Below, piece by piece: positions 26,522 through 40,000 of a stretch of 64,000 nt of DNA (position 1 is the stretch's first letter; every line of letters begins with the position of its first letter). This DNA comes from Saccoglossus kowalevskii (Eukaryota > Hemichordata > Enteropneusta > Harrimaniidae): positions 5,706 to 69,705 of the forward strand of contig NW_003138368.1 in the NCBI RefSeq assembly GCF_000003605.2, written 5' to 3'. The position numbers and the translations under genes are program-made. The notes below the pieces were generated by a model. That model did no database searches. It saw only the letters and a list, made by a program, of their open reading frames with translations, and had not been told where the DNA came from.

Positions 26522-27759
26522 GGGCAGGGGTGGGGTTCTGTCATAGTACGCCATCAAGAGCAATAATCGCATATGATCGGTCGAGGCTTGGCGAATGAGC
26601 GCACACCTTGGATGGACAATCAGCTGGTGTACAAGCGATAATATAATAAATTCGATTAATTATTCATAATTACAAGCTTGTTCATTTATAATATTCGTAT
26701 AGACTTGCTCAGCTGTGGTGATTTTTTTTTCAGTTAAATTAATATAATAATAAAAAACTTGGGAAAAAATAGTTTTGGGTGAACGCGAAACCATCGCGGT
26801 TACAGGAGATTTCGCGTTAACACGTCCATTTCGCGATATTTTTATTTAATTTAAATTTTAAAAAGAAATAAATCGCCCAGACTGTGCTAGTCTAATGTTG
26901 GTATTGATTGCACAAATATGTAAATGATACTATAGTCCCCCTACAGTTAAATTTTCTAGGCATTTGGCATAACTTGAGGGCCACAGTGAAATTATATTAT
27001 TTAATATTATAGTGATGTATATTTAAACAATAAAAACACCGGAGTCTTTTTTTTTTGTACACTCAAGATTATCAAAAGTCATGGAATAACTATGCAAATT
27101 AGCCACTCTCTGGATTCCGAGTCTTGGTCTTGATTTATTCTTTGATATCGGTACTATCTGGCAATTTTTCCAAAGCCTAGGAACATATGTAATAATAACT
27201 GCCATAGTTGGGACTTCTGGTTCGGTTGTCTGTTAAATTATGCTCACTTATTTTTCAAAATGTTAGCGCGGACGAGAAAGCTATTGTACAACAGTCGAGC
27301 TAAAATGATGAAAAAATTTGTTTGTTTGTTTTTTAGACAAAAAAAAATATTTTTGTTCACTTGTTGTTGCTTTGGAAAATAAAAGGTGGTCATGTGACTT
27401 TGCGTCTTGGTAGAAATGTTATCAAAATCGCTCTAAGGTAAACCACATACTCTAGAATAACATTGTTCTTAAATACAATCAATATTGTCTTTGGTGTTAC
27501 TAAATCAAATCATCGACTTTTTCTAGAGTACATGGTGTACCTGTGAGTAAAAACAAAAGTAAATAGAACTAGTATTTTTGTGAAAGGGGGCGTGTTGGCT
27601 GTGAATCGGAAACGTTAATATTCATGTGACTGGTGAATGCAAGTCAGGCTTGTCGTCACGTGTAGACGGTGAAAGGTCATCGACAATTATACTCAAGCGA
27701 TGCGAGGCAACTAACCGAGCGTGGTTGGAGGAAACTGTTGTTTTTTGTACAGCTACACT

Positions 27760-27767
27760 TATATAAG
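27760..27767 (+). promoter_or_regulatory. Possible TATA box of SNX16
   Basis: TATATAAG, about 255 bases before the SNX16 start codon, in a region less AT-rich than the rest. Position fits a core promoter with a 5' leader of about 220 bases. Inferred. Confidence 0.3.
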
Positions 27768-28021
27768 CATGTCATTGAACGGGAGAACACAGGGTCCGTT
27801 TGGTAGCATATGAATTCGTTTACGGGTAGAAGCGGTTCATACGAAGCGGCGACACGTTTTAATATCTAACCAATGTATAACATGTCATGTTGATGTTTTT
27901 GACACCGTAACTAGTTTGGCCACCAGGTTCGTTGTTTCGATTCTCCAATTTAAAAAAAACTGCTAGAGTTATTTCCTATGTGTGTGTTTCACGTGAAGAC
28001 CAGCGACGGTCACGAATAACC

Positions 28022-31000
28022 ATGGATGGCGAGGAGATTAACGTGGCCGGCGGACCGACCAAACACAACAATGCCGAAACCCGTGCCGAAAATGGCGGAC
28101 CGCTTGTTCGCAGTGCAGAAACTGTTCATTCATCCGGGCCTAAGGTGAGTTCGGTTCCGATCGCCATAGAACCGGCAGCAAAGTCGCCAGATGCACCAAG
28201 ACCGTCGTCCTGTCCCCCTGGACCACCCTGTTCTTCACCAATGGTGCACGACAGGCGATCGAACAGTACTAATGATCTTAAACGAGATCGCAGTGCATCG
28301 CAAACATCACAGACACAAACTGATCAAATACCAGTGCTCGAATTGGATGATCTGAAAGTGCCAATTGTTGGGTACGAAATAATGGAACAGAGAGCAAAAT
28401 TTACGGTGAGTTATAGGATGTTAAAATGTTTAACAAATAAAAAAAATGCCTATTATTCTCAGTATGTTTGTGTTCTGACTAAAAAAAGAAAGAAAAAAAG
28501 AACATAAATTTAGTTCACATCTATATAGATGAGCACGAATCCCCACACTAGATATTTACTACAATATTTAAGAAATTATACTTTCTGTGAGATCCACACA
28601 TTTTAAAGCCCTGCAGTCGTCAACCGATTACAACACCTGTGTATATCTGGGACCCTTGTTGTACTAAACGTGGCATGCTGTAAAAGCGGTTGATACAGTG
28701 AATGTTCAATATATTAAAAAGTTACTCTATCACAGCAAAGAATCTAGATCTTTGTTAGCTACTAAGACCGGAATTTTTTCTCGTCCTATTCGAAAGATTA
28801 ATAATTAAAAATTATTTTCAGAGCTAGCCTTCGTATCAAGTAATATGTAATGTATTTAAAAGCTTGTGATGTCACTAAGTGCCACACCAATCTCATTGAC
28901 CTACCAAAACTTATACTGTAAAATATGTTGAAAAAGGGACATGCAATTTTAGCAAATTGTGGTAAAATGACGTAATAGCGAAATGTTGATTTAAGGAATC
29001 TCTCTTGTCATTGTTGATTTCCTGTTTTCACAATACTTGTCTGTCGCGTGTCAAAACAAATGGGCAATTATCACCTCCATAAAAACAAGGAAAAACTGTC
29101 AAATGTAATTATGAAGCACCCCAGATTTTTATGTTCTGGATTACTGTATACAAATCGCTAAGCCTTGGTCATTTTGAATTTATAATAAAGTCATTAGCAA
29201 CATCTTGAATTAGTGAATCAGTTCTTTTGCTAAATTCGCTAAAAAGACGTGCTCGCGAAAAAGACATGTTTTACAGTATTCTATTCATACACAAGATTTG
29301 TAGTCAGGGTTGCATATTTGGTACTCTTAACTTTTTGTTTGTCAGAGGTATTTATATTTTTCTGAGATTTTTCTGTATGTTGGTGTCAGAAATTCATCTC
29401 ATTTCATCCCATGTTTTTTTGGTGTACAGTTACTAGTTTGTCATTTTAACAAATTACAACCTTTCGTGACTACTGCTGTGTGCAATAACTACTGATTGCG
29501 TAGATTGTTTTAGAACTTTTATGATACATGTTATTTTAGTCAATTTAGCTAATTTGTGATTTCACTAGTACAGAATGTATATTCTCACAATGAGATTGTT
29601 GGCTAAGTTAAAGTTCTGATAATTCTTTCATTTAGCGGAATTCGCTAAAATGGCATGTAGCTATTTCAACAGTCCTGAAAATGAAAATATTGTTTACATT
29701 TCAGTATAAAAAAAATATTCCAAGAAAATTTAACAATTATATTGGAAAAAACAAACTTTGAAAAGTAATTTGTGCCATAATTTATTGGCTAAAACACAGT
29801 ACACAGAATGGCAGACAACTGCATTTGTGGGATGCCTGATTATTTTCTTCGCTGCATTTTCACAAGCCACAATGGGTGTTTTTTTCACTGTAGACTGTGA
29901 AAACTTTTGACCCCAGAAGTGTAAACTTGCTTTGAAATTTATGTGTGTGACTTCCATGTTGTCCATATCCGTACTTTAAAAAAGAGCTTATATTTTAGTT
30001 TCTATTCTACAGTGTAAGTGTCAAATCAATCAGCTGCCCTCACCTTGATTTGAAAGGGTGAACTTTGACCCGCTTCTAAAGGGTCTATGCTTGAAGTTCA
30101 GCATTGTATAATATTATTATGCTCATTGTGTAGTATTATTTTTGGCGGAACAAAAAAGTACTTGAAAATACTAAAAATGTTCAATAATGTTAATGATAAT
30201 TGTGTATAAAAAACAGAATTTAGTCAACAAAGAGTTGAGACTGTGTACAGTATACGTTTTGATTCACTGCAGTTTTCAACATATTTTATTTATTTTTCAA
30301 AAAACTTTGATCAAGACTGATAGCCAGTGGGAAATTATGTAAAAAAAATTGGTAAAAGAAAAATATTGCAAAAAGTCGCACTAATATTCTGCTGAAAAAA
30401 AATGTTGTCATTCAAAGTTTTTTTTGTAATTTCCATGACGCGCTGGTAAAGTATTAAAAAAAATGTTATGCAATGCAAATTATGCAATGTGAATTTGGAC
30501 TCCAGCGTTGTAGTGTTTGGGACTCTACATTGCTATGTATAGCTCACATAGAATGAATGCCTGCATAACACAAACACTTGGCATCACAGGGTTGTAAATG
30601 TCACAGCTTGTAGTGAAAGGAATACATACAATAGTGCATCATTAATCTAAAACCAAGAGATTATTCAACAATATGTAACCCAGACAGAAGAATTAGATCC
30701 CTAGATCATTTAAAAAAGTTTTTTCTTCTTCATGCCACTTGAAGATTTAAAAAAATTCAATGTGTTCCTTCAAGCATTAAGGGGGAGGGTGTCAAAATAT
30801 TATAAATATTATTGTTATAAAATTATTTAATTGTACACAACTGTTGCACGAACACCCTTGAACTAAAATTAATTTGGTGTGAAGAAGGCTAATCTATTTG
30901 CATGGTCATTTAGAATAGGTAATCAAATTAGACTGAAACAATAGTTTTAATTTTACTTCATGGCTTTTGACTAGATGTTATTTGACTAGCTAACATTTTT

Positions 31001-34000
31001 TCTCTCACATTGCAATGTGTTTGTTTGCAGCTTGCTTGATATACTGCGATGAAAGACGTATTCTCACGTTTCATTTTGTGAATTTGGTAATACCAGGATT
31101 TTCGCTTGGTTTTAAATTCACGTTTCACGTATGGATTGCATTGTTTTCGTCACAAAAACGTTTTTTATTTTAGTGCATTTAGATCTATACAGTATCATCG
31201 ACAAATTGTGTTTACTGACAGTTCCTCTATAGTTAGCAAATAATAATAATGTAATACCTAGTAAGCAAAAAATTATAATTTATGTTATATCAAACTGAAA
31301 AGTTTGCAGTTTGCCTATAACAAGCAGTAAGCACAAAAACATGTAAACTCAGACAATCTGGCAAAATGTTTTTCTGAGACATTGTTTTTGCATTTGCCTC
31401 TGATTTCAATTTGGGCATTTAACAGTAATGGCTGTTCAGTTGAGAATTATAAACATATTCACAAATAAGTTCCACTCGATGTGCCAGTCAACTCAATTTA
31501 TGTTTTACCGTATTATCTCTATTAGTAGCACATGTGTTTATGAAAATATCAGAAGTGTGTCTTTGCTCAAAATAATTTATATTATAATAATCCTGCATAC
31601 AATTTGTTTTATGTGCATTTCTACTAGTATTGCTTATGCGCTTCTAATAAAGCAGATATAGTGACAAAATACATACTTTTTTTTAATTGAAGTCCAAAGT
31701 ATACAAGATACAATCTTACAGAGCTTTGAATAAATATAATTACATGTGTCTGAGAAACCTTCAATAAATATACATTGTATATATCGTTAATATTGTCAAC
31801 TGAATGTATTTATTTTTACATACTTTTTAGCTCCGCTGTCGACGAAGTCAAGCGCAGCTTATAGTATTACTGATTGTTCGTCGGCATCCGTCGTCGCTGT
31901 CGTCATCGTCAACTTTACATTTTCAACTTCTTCTTAAAAACCACAAACTGTATAGCTGTGAAACTTTCTAGGAAGGTACCTTGGGTGGTTCTCTTTCAGA
32001 TTTTTTCATTTCGTGTAGATATGTTCAATTGTCTTATTTATAGCGAATATTTTTGTCATTTTTGGTCAAAAATGCTATTTTTGACTTCTTCTTGAAAACC
32101 GCTAGCCCGAATGCTTTGATACTTGGTATGTAGGTACCTTGGGTGGACCTCTCTCAGATTTGTTCATTTCGTGATGATATCTTTAATTCTCTAATTTTGA
32201 TGAATATTTTTATCATTTTTGGTGAGTGATATTTTCATCTTCTTGTTAAAAACCGCAAGTCCAATTGCTTTGATACTACATATCTAGGTCCTACATGTGG
32301 TCCTCTCTCAGGTTTGTTCATTTCGTGATGATGTCTTTAATTTTCTAATTTTCATGAATATTTTTGTCATTTTTGGTAAAAAGTGATATTTTCGACTTCT
32401 TGTTAAAAACCGCAAGTCTAATGGCTTTGATATCATATATACTACATAGGTACATGTACTACGGGTAGACCTCTCTCAGATTTGTTCATTTTGTGATGAT
32501 TTTGTTCAATTATCTAATTTTAATGAATATTTTTGATAAAAAGTTATGAAAAGTCTGATTGCTTCAATACTATCCATATTGTTCATTTTCTAATGATATC
32601 TTCAGTTCTTTAATTGAAATGTGCATTGCTAACAGCGGAGCTATCTCAGCCAACAGGCTGCTAGTTTTATATTTCCTAAAAAAACTTTTGATAAAGATTT
32701 GTAGGAAATGGGAAATTATGTCCATTTGGTTTCAAAATAAAAAAAAAAAAAATCATAACAATACATAAAAATGTGAAGAATGTACCACCGAAACTTTGGC
32801 GGCAAAAAATATGATTTTCGAAAATTATAATTGATATTTAATTCCCTGAAAGCTAATGCAGACTCAGTAAAATGCATTCATGTTTGTCAGTTTATTTCAA
32901 GTTATCAAAATATACCACACTCCTTTGAAGCAGTAAAATGTACAATCACAGGAAATCCAGTTGGCTTCCTATGACTAGGATTACATGTACTGGGATGTTT
33001 GTGGCACCCCTAGCTAGATATGGTTTCTCACTGACACCCTAGCTTAATATGATATCTCCCTTGTACACACCCCCTTCCCTTGATTTTTAGATAATATTCG
33101 ATAAGTGGTATCAGATTTACTTTTCTATTTCATATTCTACTGGTATTTATCAAATGCATAAATTTTGCATCTTTGCATCATCAAAAAAACTAATTGTATT
33201 TGAAATTTTTGTATCTGCATCCAAGTTTATTTACTTTTTAAGCTGTCAACTTTTTTATGATTATAAAAGACATCTTGACATTTTTTATCCAAATTTTCGG
33301 TGGATGGCAAGCGGTACAGCGGGGAAATGAATTCTATGTACTGCCAAGATAAAATTTCAGGAATAATAAATGGTCTATATACGTGTCAAAAAAACATGAA
33401 AATATTTGAATGTCTAATATTACTGGTCCATAGTGGAAAGATTCAGATTTATCTTATTTCAAACAGTTATTACGATAATATATTGTCTCTTAGTCAAATG
33501 TGAAAAGTTTATCAGTTTTTGGAGATCGTAAGCCGATGGCGCCACTATCTCAAATTGTGTGCAAAAACCAATCAACTTGCTGATAAATGGCGTGATATTA
33601 GAGGTGTGACGTAAAAAATAGCACACAGCTTCATCACATGAAATGTGCATGATACATGTGATTAAGTATCTTAGCAACCAGTATCCTGTTTTTTTCTGCT
33701 AAGGCCCACACAAAGTTTTTCTTCCCAAAATAAAAAAAAAATTAATACTGTACATACATTTTTAACTGATATTAACAGTGACGAGAGACATGAATATTTT
33801 TTTCTATAATGTGTATGAGGATATTAACCTTTGAGCTATTACATCCACCTCCATATCAAGGTCATGGTTCAATAACCCAGTCATTAATTTATCTGTATTC
33901 TAGTTACACCTGCCTGTATCTTACTTTTAGATGATTTTCTATCAGTTTATACAAATTATGAACAATACCATTTGTCTCGATCTGTTAAAAGTGTCTACTA

Positions 34001-37000
34001 GTATTAAGTGTCCTGAAACTTAAAAATCACAGGACCTTCCAGGCTACTACAGTATATGTGTTATTAAAAGTATCAAATATTTCGAAATTTCCTCTGCATA
34101 GAATATTACTGATATAGGTATTCACAGTATAAATGTAAAAAATGGTTTTTCTTTGTTTTTATGTTAGTGCCATGTTTACGTTGAAATATAACTTGAACCG
34201 GTATGTCTGGGTGGTTAGCCATAGACTCAGACTACTGATGATTTAATGAGCTGCCATTCCATTAACACCCTTTGAATGGATTTACATAGTGATGAACTGT
34301 GGCAGGCTGGTAGTCTGGGCTTTCAATTTCCCTTCACAAGTTGCTAATAGCTAATTACTTCGCCAAGACAAATTGCAAATCATTGAATTACTCTAAGAAA
34401 GAAAATGGTTTCCATTTGAAAACAGTTGCATCCGTGGCACAGAATGGCAAATTATACAGCTGTAAACTGTTTATTTACCACCTGGTACGTTCCTACATGA
34501 ATCTGATAATATGATCTTTCATAGCATTTTTTCCCCAAGTTGGTAATTAGGAAATGGGTGTGTAACTAATAGCAACCACATCTGCATTTTGTTTTAGCTA
34601 AACTGAAAGCAGGACTGATAGTTGTTAAAGGCCCTCTAAAAATAATATTGTTAGCTGCATATTAGACTATAAACAGTTATAATCATGGTCATGAAATGTT
34701 TTTTCTGGTGGTACATGTCCATAAATAAGCTGACATTGAAGTCTAAGAGTGTTTCAAAAGTCATCAGGTTGGAAGTTAATGCTCCTCATGGAATAAAATA
34801 CAGAGAAAAAAGAAATAATTCTACTTTTTATACTGAACAACTCTTCTGAATACATTGCAGTTTTGTCTAAAACTTTGACAAAAAGGACATGAGTGCACGG
34901 AAACATAATTAGTACCAGTCACCTTCTGAAAAACAACAAATAGAAACAATTGTTTGTGAAATATTCTGACAAACAACTGTAACCAACAAATTAAAACATG
35001 CCCTTGTGAATCATTAGCATCTCTACATTAATTAGCCGCCATTATGTTAGCACCTTGTGGTGTTAATTGAATGACCCTGATCTAATCTAATATGCAAATT
35101 TTCATTCCAAAAGTTCTTGGGGAATTCAATTTAAAAATAGTAAGAATTCAATTTGGGGGGAAAAGCGATTGGTGAGTAGCTTTCGCTGTCACTGGTCCTT
35201 TCATAGAAGTTGAGAATTAATGTTTTACTTGTCATGAACAGCAGGTGTTAGTACTTACATGAACACCATCTTTAGAAGTTTTTAATTTGTCTTTTTGATT
35301 TGTGCAGTTGTTCTAGAAAGAATTCCTCAAATAAGACCCATGCTCTGATAATGCCACTAGTTTCTGAGACCAAGAAACATTTGACCATATATAGAATGGG
35401 TTTTGCATCATGCATTCAATATGTAATGATTTAAATATTGTTTATTGAAATTAATAATTCTCAAAACAATTTTCCAATATGGATAAGAATTTATTAAAGG
35501 CACCTGGGGAACCAAAATTGGGATGTGAATCAAGAAATAAACAAGGCAACAAGGGTCAAAACATTGTTATGTTAATTATTTATTCGCTTATGCAATAGTT
35601 TTGAGGCTTTTTGTGAATTACTTTGGCAATAGCTAAGGAAATTGCGACCAAATCGATATTAGCAAGATTTAATGGATGGCAGTGACAATCCCCAAAATGC
35701 AAATTAAGACATGTGAAGCATCCCGAAACTGTCTCTCTCAAGTCAGAGTATGCACTGACTGTGGAATAGGAATTAACCATTGTTTGGGGGCAACTCAAAT
35801 TATTCCCATTTTGAGGGTATCATATAAAACGAGGGATTCAAAAAGTGAAAACCTCGAACATACATGCACAAAGTTTTTGTTTTTGGCTTTCCAAATGGCA
35901 TTAGGCCCATGGCCTGCAAGTTAGAGTGCATATACCTAAGTGGCCATACTTCAGCAAAGGATTTAGTCAAGGCATATTTCATGTCAAAATTGCAAAACTG
36001 TTTGTCTTTTAAGCAATCTGAGAAGTCTGAATTACTAAAGTACAAGATAACATAGCTGAAATATCCAAGAACAAACACATACCAATAATTATATCTCAAA
36101 AGTAAATATTGGTGGTATATTTTAAGTCTAACTTGACCCAGAAGTGAACATTGTTATGACTCTAAATATCCAAACATATTTTACTATAAGAATACTGGTA
36201 GTAATAATAGAAATCAATACAAAGGTGTCAAATTTGTTCTCAATATAATAATATAAAAAATCTACAAAGGTCAATTGACAGACTAAGATTTATGTTTTTA
36301 ATAATTAATCAAGACTGTAATGTAACCTTACTGTGGGAGGTGTGGCAGTTTAATCGCTATAATGTGATACTCAACAAATATGAAATTTGACAAACAACAT
36401 ACGTCCTTGGTTAAAATATTCAAATATTATAAGTACCGGTAACTATAATTAGTTGTATTCATTCATTCATTAGGGGAAAATGTCCTATATTAATAAGTTA
36501 TAATTTAGGTACAAGGACGTATCAGTGGCGGGTTGATAAGTATAAAGTGATTCTCAGGTCGTGAAACAAGATAAAATACGAACAAGGTGTGCTGATGATT
36601 TCTACATTGACACTTCATGGTGGTTTTTCAGTGATTTTCTTGAACTTTGAGGCAGTGTACTATCTGAACCAAAACACAAACATGCACAATGATTTCAAAG
36701 TCACTATCATTATAAATACGTCATTATTCCAGTTTTTATTTCCACATTTGTTCCCCCAAATCAATCAATCTAATGAATATTCATGAGGCAGAAAATTTAA
36801 AATTAATGCTGTTCAATAGTTTGTGTATCATTAATTTCCATAAAGCTATTGTTAGAGGATGGAGATGACAAGGTGTTTACTAAAATTGGAGGTTGCAGAT
36901 GTAATAATTTGATTATGTTAGGTTGTGGTTGGGATTGAATGTTCGAAACAATTATTGGTATCTCTAGTATGAATAAAAGTGAAAGTAGTTTTTAAATCAG

Positions 37001-40000
37001 TGTGGCTTGTGCATTATATTTAGGAAATAATTCAACAGAGACGATATTTGTATCAAACAGAACACCTGAAAACAACCTTGAAAATATAGCTCATCTGATT
37101 GGCTAAACCAATAAAACTCCCTTGTGCTTATTATTTTCACCAAATTTCTCCAAGTTTTTTCCTGTAGAACAAGGGTTATCGAGTTTTTTTAGAATGACAG
37201 ATGCATCATCCTTGGAAGTTTGAACACTACGTGATCACTGATGAATAAAACAGATAGGTTCGATTTGAGATACTGATTTAGTAGGGGTTTTTTTTCGTAA
37301 GTTATTTTAAGACGCTATTTATTACGCCAAACTATACTATTCAATATTTTACATATTTTTACATATTTTTGTGTATTTCTGTATTATTTCTAACTTGACT
37401 TTTGACAAAATAGACTTAAATTCCCACTGTATACAGGTCCTCATAACTTTTTTTTTTTAAATGCGAGTCTATTTCGTGAAAGTAACGGGTGTTGACTTTG
37501 TATGGCATTAAAAGGATTAAAGGTTGAAGAGTTAATTGCTGTATTTCCGATTTGACTCTGTGTCTATAATCTTTAAATTATTTTGTTCTGTTCTTACACT
37601 GTCATATATTGACGTACATGACTGTACACTACATTATTTTTGTGCGTTGTCGTTGTGCGTGTGTTTTCCCCTGACCTGGTCTATTACCTGTTGACAATGT
37701 TTTCAACAAGTTACAGTTAAGGACACGTTGTCATTGTGTGAATGCTACACTTGATTAGTTTGCAATAAACATCTCTCAAATCTCATTATCACTGGACCTG
37801 CACCGCATTCCATTCATATTGCCCACTGAACCATTGACCAGTGGCTGTATTCATTGTGACAACTGTGAGTAACCATTAAAACCACCCAACATGGGGTAGT
37901 ATGGTTCAATTTGTTCTCTGCATGGTTCTCAAGGTCAAGATTTACATTTTATTGTTTGACTTTCTCTCTAAATAATGTTCTATATCAAAACTTACACCGA
38001 TAGAACGAAGGAGTTCATTCTCTTTTCAGTTGCAAAAAGATTTAATATAAGTAATGATCAACTGGGGGGGGGGGGGTTATAAATTAAATTGAGTCAGGCT
38101 GTTCCATCATGCATGCATCCACCCATACATCATTTGTTGAATGTTTGTCTTCAAAGTTACTAACTTAATAAACAACATGTCATGCTTTACTCATTGTTTT
38201 TTTTAAGCCTTGATCCAAAACAAGGTCAGGTTGCCATGTTTTTTATTATTTGTGTTAAGCATATGTGATAGGTTAAACTTTGGTAAGTAACCACCTGTTG
38301 ATCAAGACCAACTTCTTCAAAGATGGATAACTAATAAAAAAGTGAAATATTTAAAAACAATACACATTTTTTGATATTTCGAGTGACAAGTTCTATTAAA
38401 TGAAAAAAAAAGTGTGGGTTCCCTTACTTGTTTCCATGGAAACCATGACTTTGTGATTTCCCCATAGCGATAAATCCTACTGGGAGTGGGCATTTGAATT
38501 TGAAAATCGGTCATAATACATAAAATTTTAGTTTATGTAATTCAAAAACTATTAGTTTTGGCTGCTTCCATTCATTGCTATATTGGAATCGTTAGTTTTA
38601 ACAAATGTTTAGAACATTTATTCTTTACACCATGCATCGAAAACTGCGTTTCTGAAATGAAAAATTGTAATGGTTTTGCTGATATCAATTTTCCTGGGTT
38701 GATGATCAAATCATGTTTATGGGGACGAATGTTTGCGAAAACTACTACGACTTTATAACCCCAGAAAAATGTTCATCACTATTTTTCTAGAATTGTTAAA
38801 TTTTCATGATTTGATGAGGGATGAATGTTCATGAGAAAAGAGCTTTGTGAGTCACCAATCTGTCACTTTGACTCCCTAGGATGCCAGTGAAAGTTACTGT
38901 GATTTTCTAGGACGCCAGTGACTGTGACTCCCTAGAATTCCTGTGAAATGTTCACTGTTAACAAATTTGGTTTTGACTTGCACATTTGTGAATATTGGTC
39001 CTGTAGTTGACAAAACTTCAAATTTATTTATTAATTTATGATAGCTGCTTATAATGTAGTATATGAATTTCACAAAATTCGGATTTAAAACTTAGAATTA
39101 AACCATCCTAGAAAAAACCAGTAAGAAAAGCAACCCTTTTGAAACTGATCTCTTTTCAAAGAAAAAAGAATAGACTCTAAGAATGAACTGTTTTATTTAA
39201 GTGGATTGTGTATACCTGTATGTATTTTCTGTTTAGTCTGACGCATTGGCATTCAGCACCATACAATACTATATGAATAGCCATTTATTAGTTGTTTTGG
39301 TCAGTATTGGAGGAAAGAAATCATGAACAATGAATTGGGTGTATGCCCTGGAGTAGCTTTCATTAAATTTGTTGTCTGTGTTCTCTCTTTAACGCCCAGC
39401 TTCCTGTTATTATATCCCTGCAGCTGGCAGGGTCTCTATACTGTATTCAAAACGATGATAAAAAATGACCACAGTGTCAGAGTTTGTCACAGCTTGGAAA
39501 ATGTTAACAAAGCTCCCAGGCATTAAGAACTGGGTCAACCAAACACTGCATACATCCAGAACTAATTTGAACACATCTATGGCAGTACATGTGAATATGG
39601 CCTTGGCCGATGGTGTTAATGTGTTCAGCTGGCCAATACACAAGTGATGGCTATTAAACATCCTGTTGTGTGCTAGTTTACTATGTCAACATTTTGAAGT
39701 TAAACTTGTTTTGAAAATATATCTTCACAAAAATGTGCTTATACAAGTAGTACCCTTGAATCTCCACAAATGTGAAACGGGAGATGCTCTCATAGAAATC
39801 GCATCCCCTCTGTTGCATTGTACTATTTTAATAGAAACCGCGGCTTCTAATACAGATTTAACAATAACATGCATTTTGTGATTGTTGTGTGAAAGCAGAA
39901 TACAATGCAGAATTCAGTCCTCTATTTCATAAGATAACTATAAGAATCTATCCAGTTCTCTTCTTATAGCTCACTCACTAATGGCAAGATATTATGGGGA

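Larger units (their letters stand above)
25447..27931. other. Divergent intergenic region between HSF5 and SNX16
   Basis: About 2.5 kb without a gene. It contains the gap 26154-26521, a hairpin with arms around AACGCGAAA (about 26780-26823), and a pair of CTCTAGAA inverted motifs (about 27450-27530). Confidence 0.6.
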
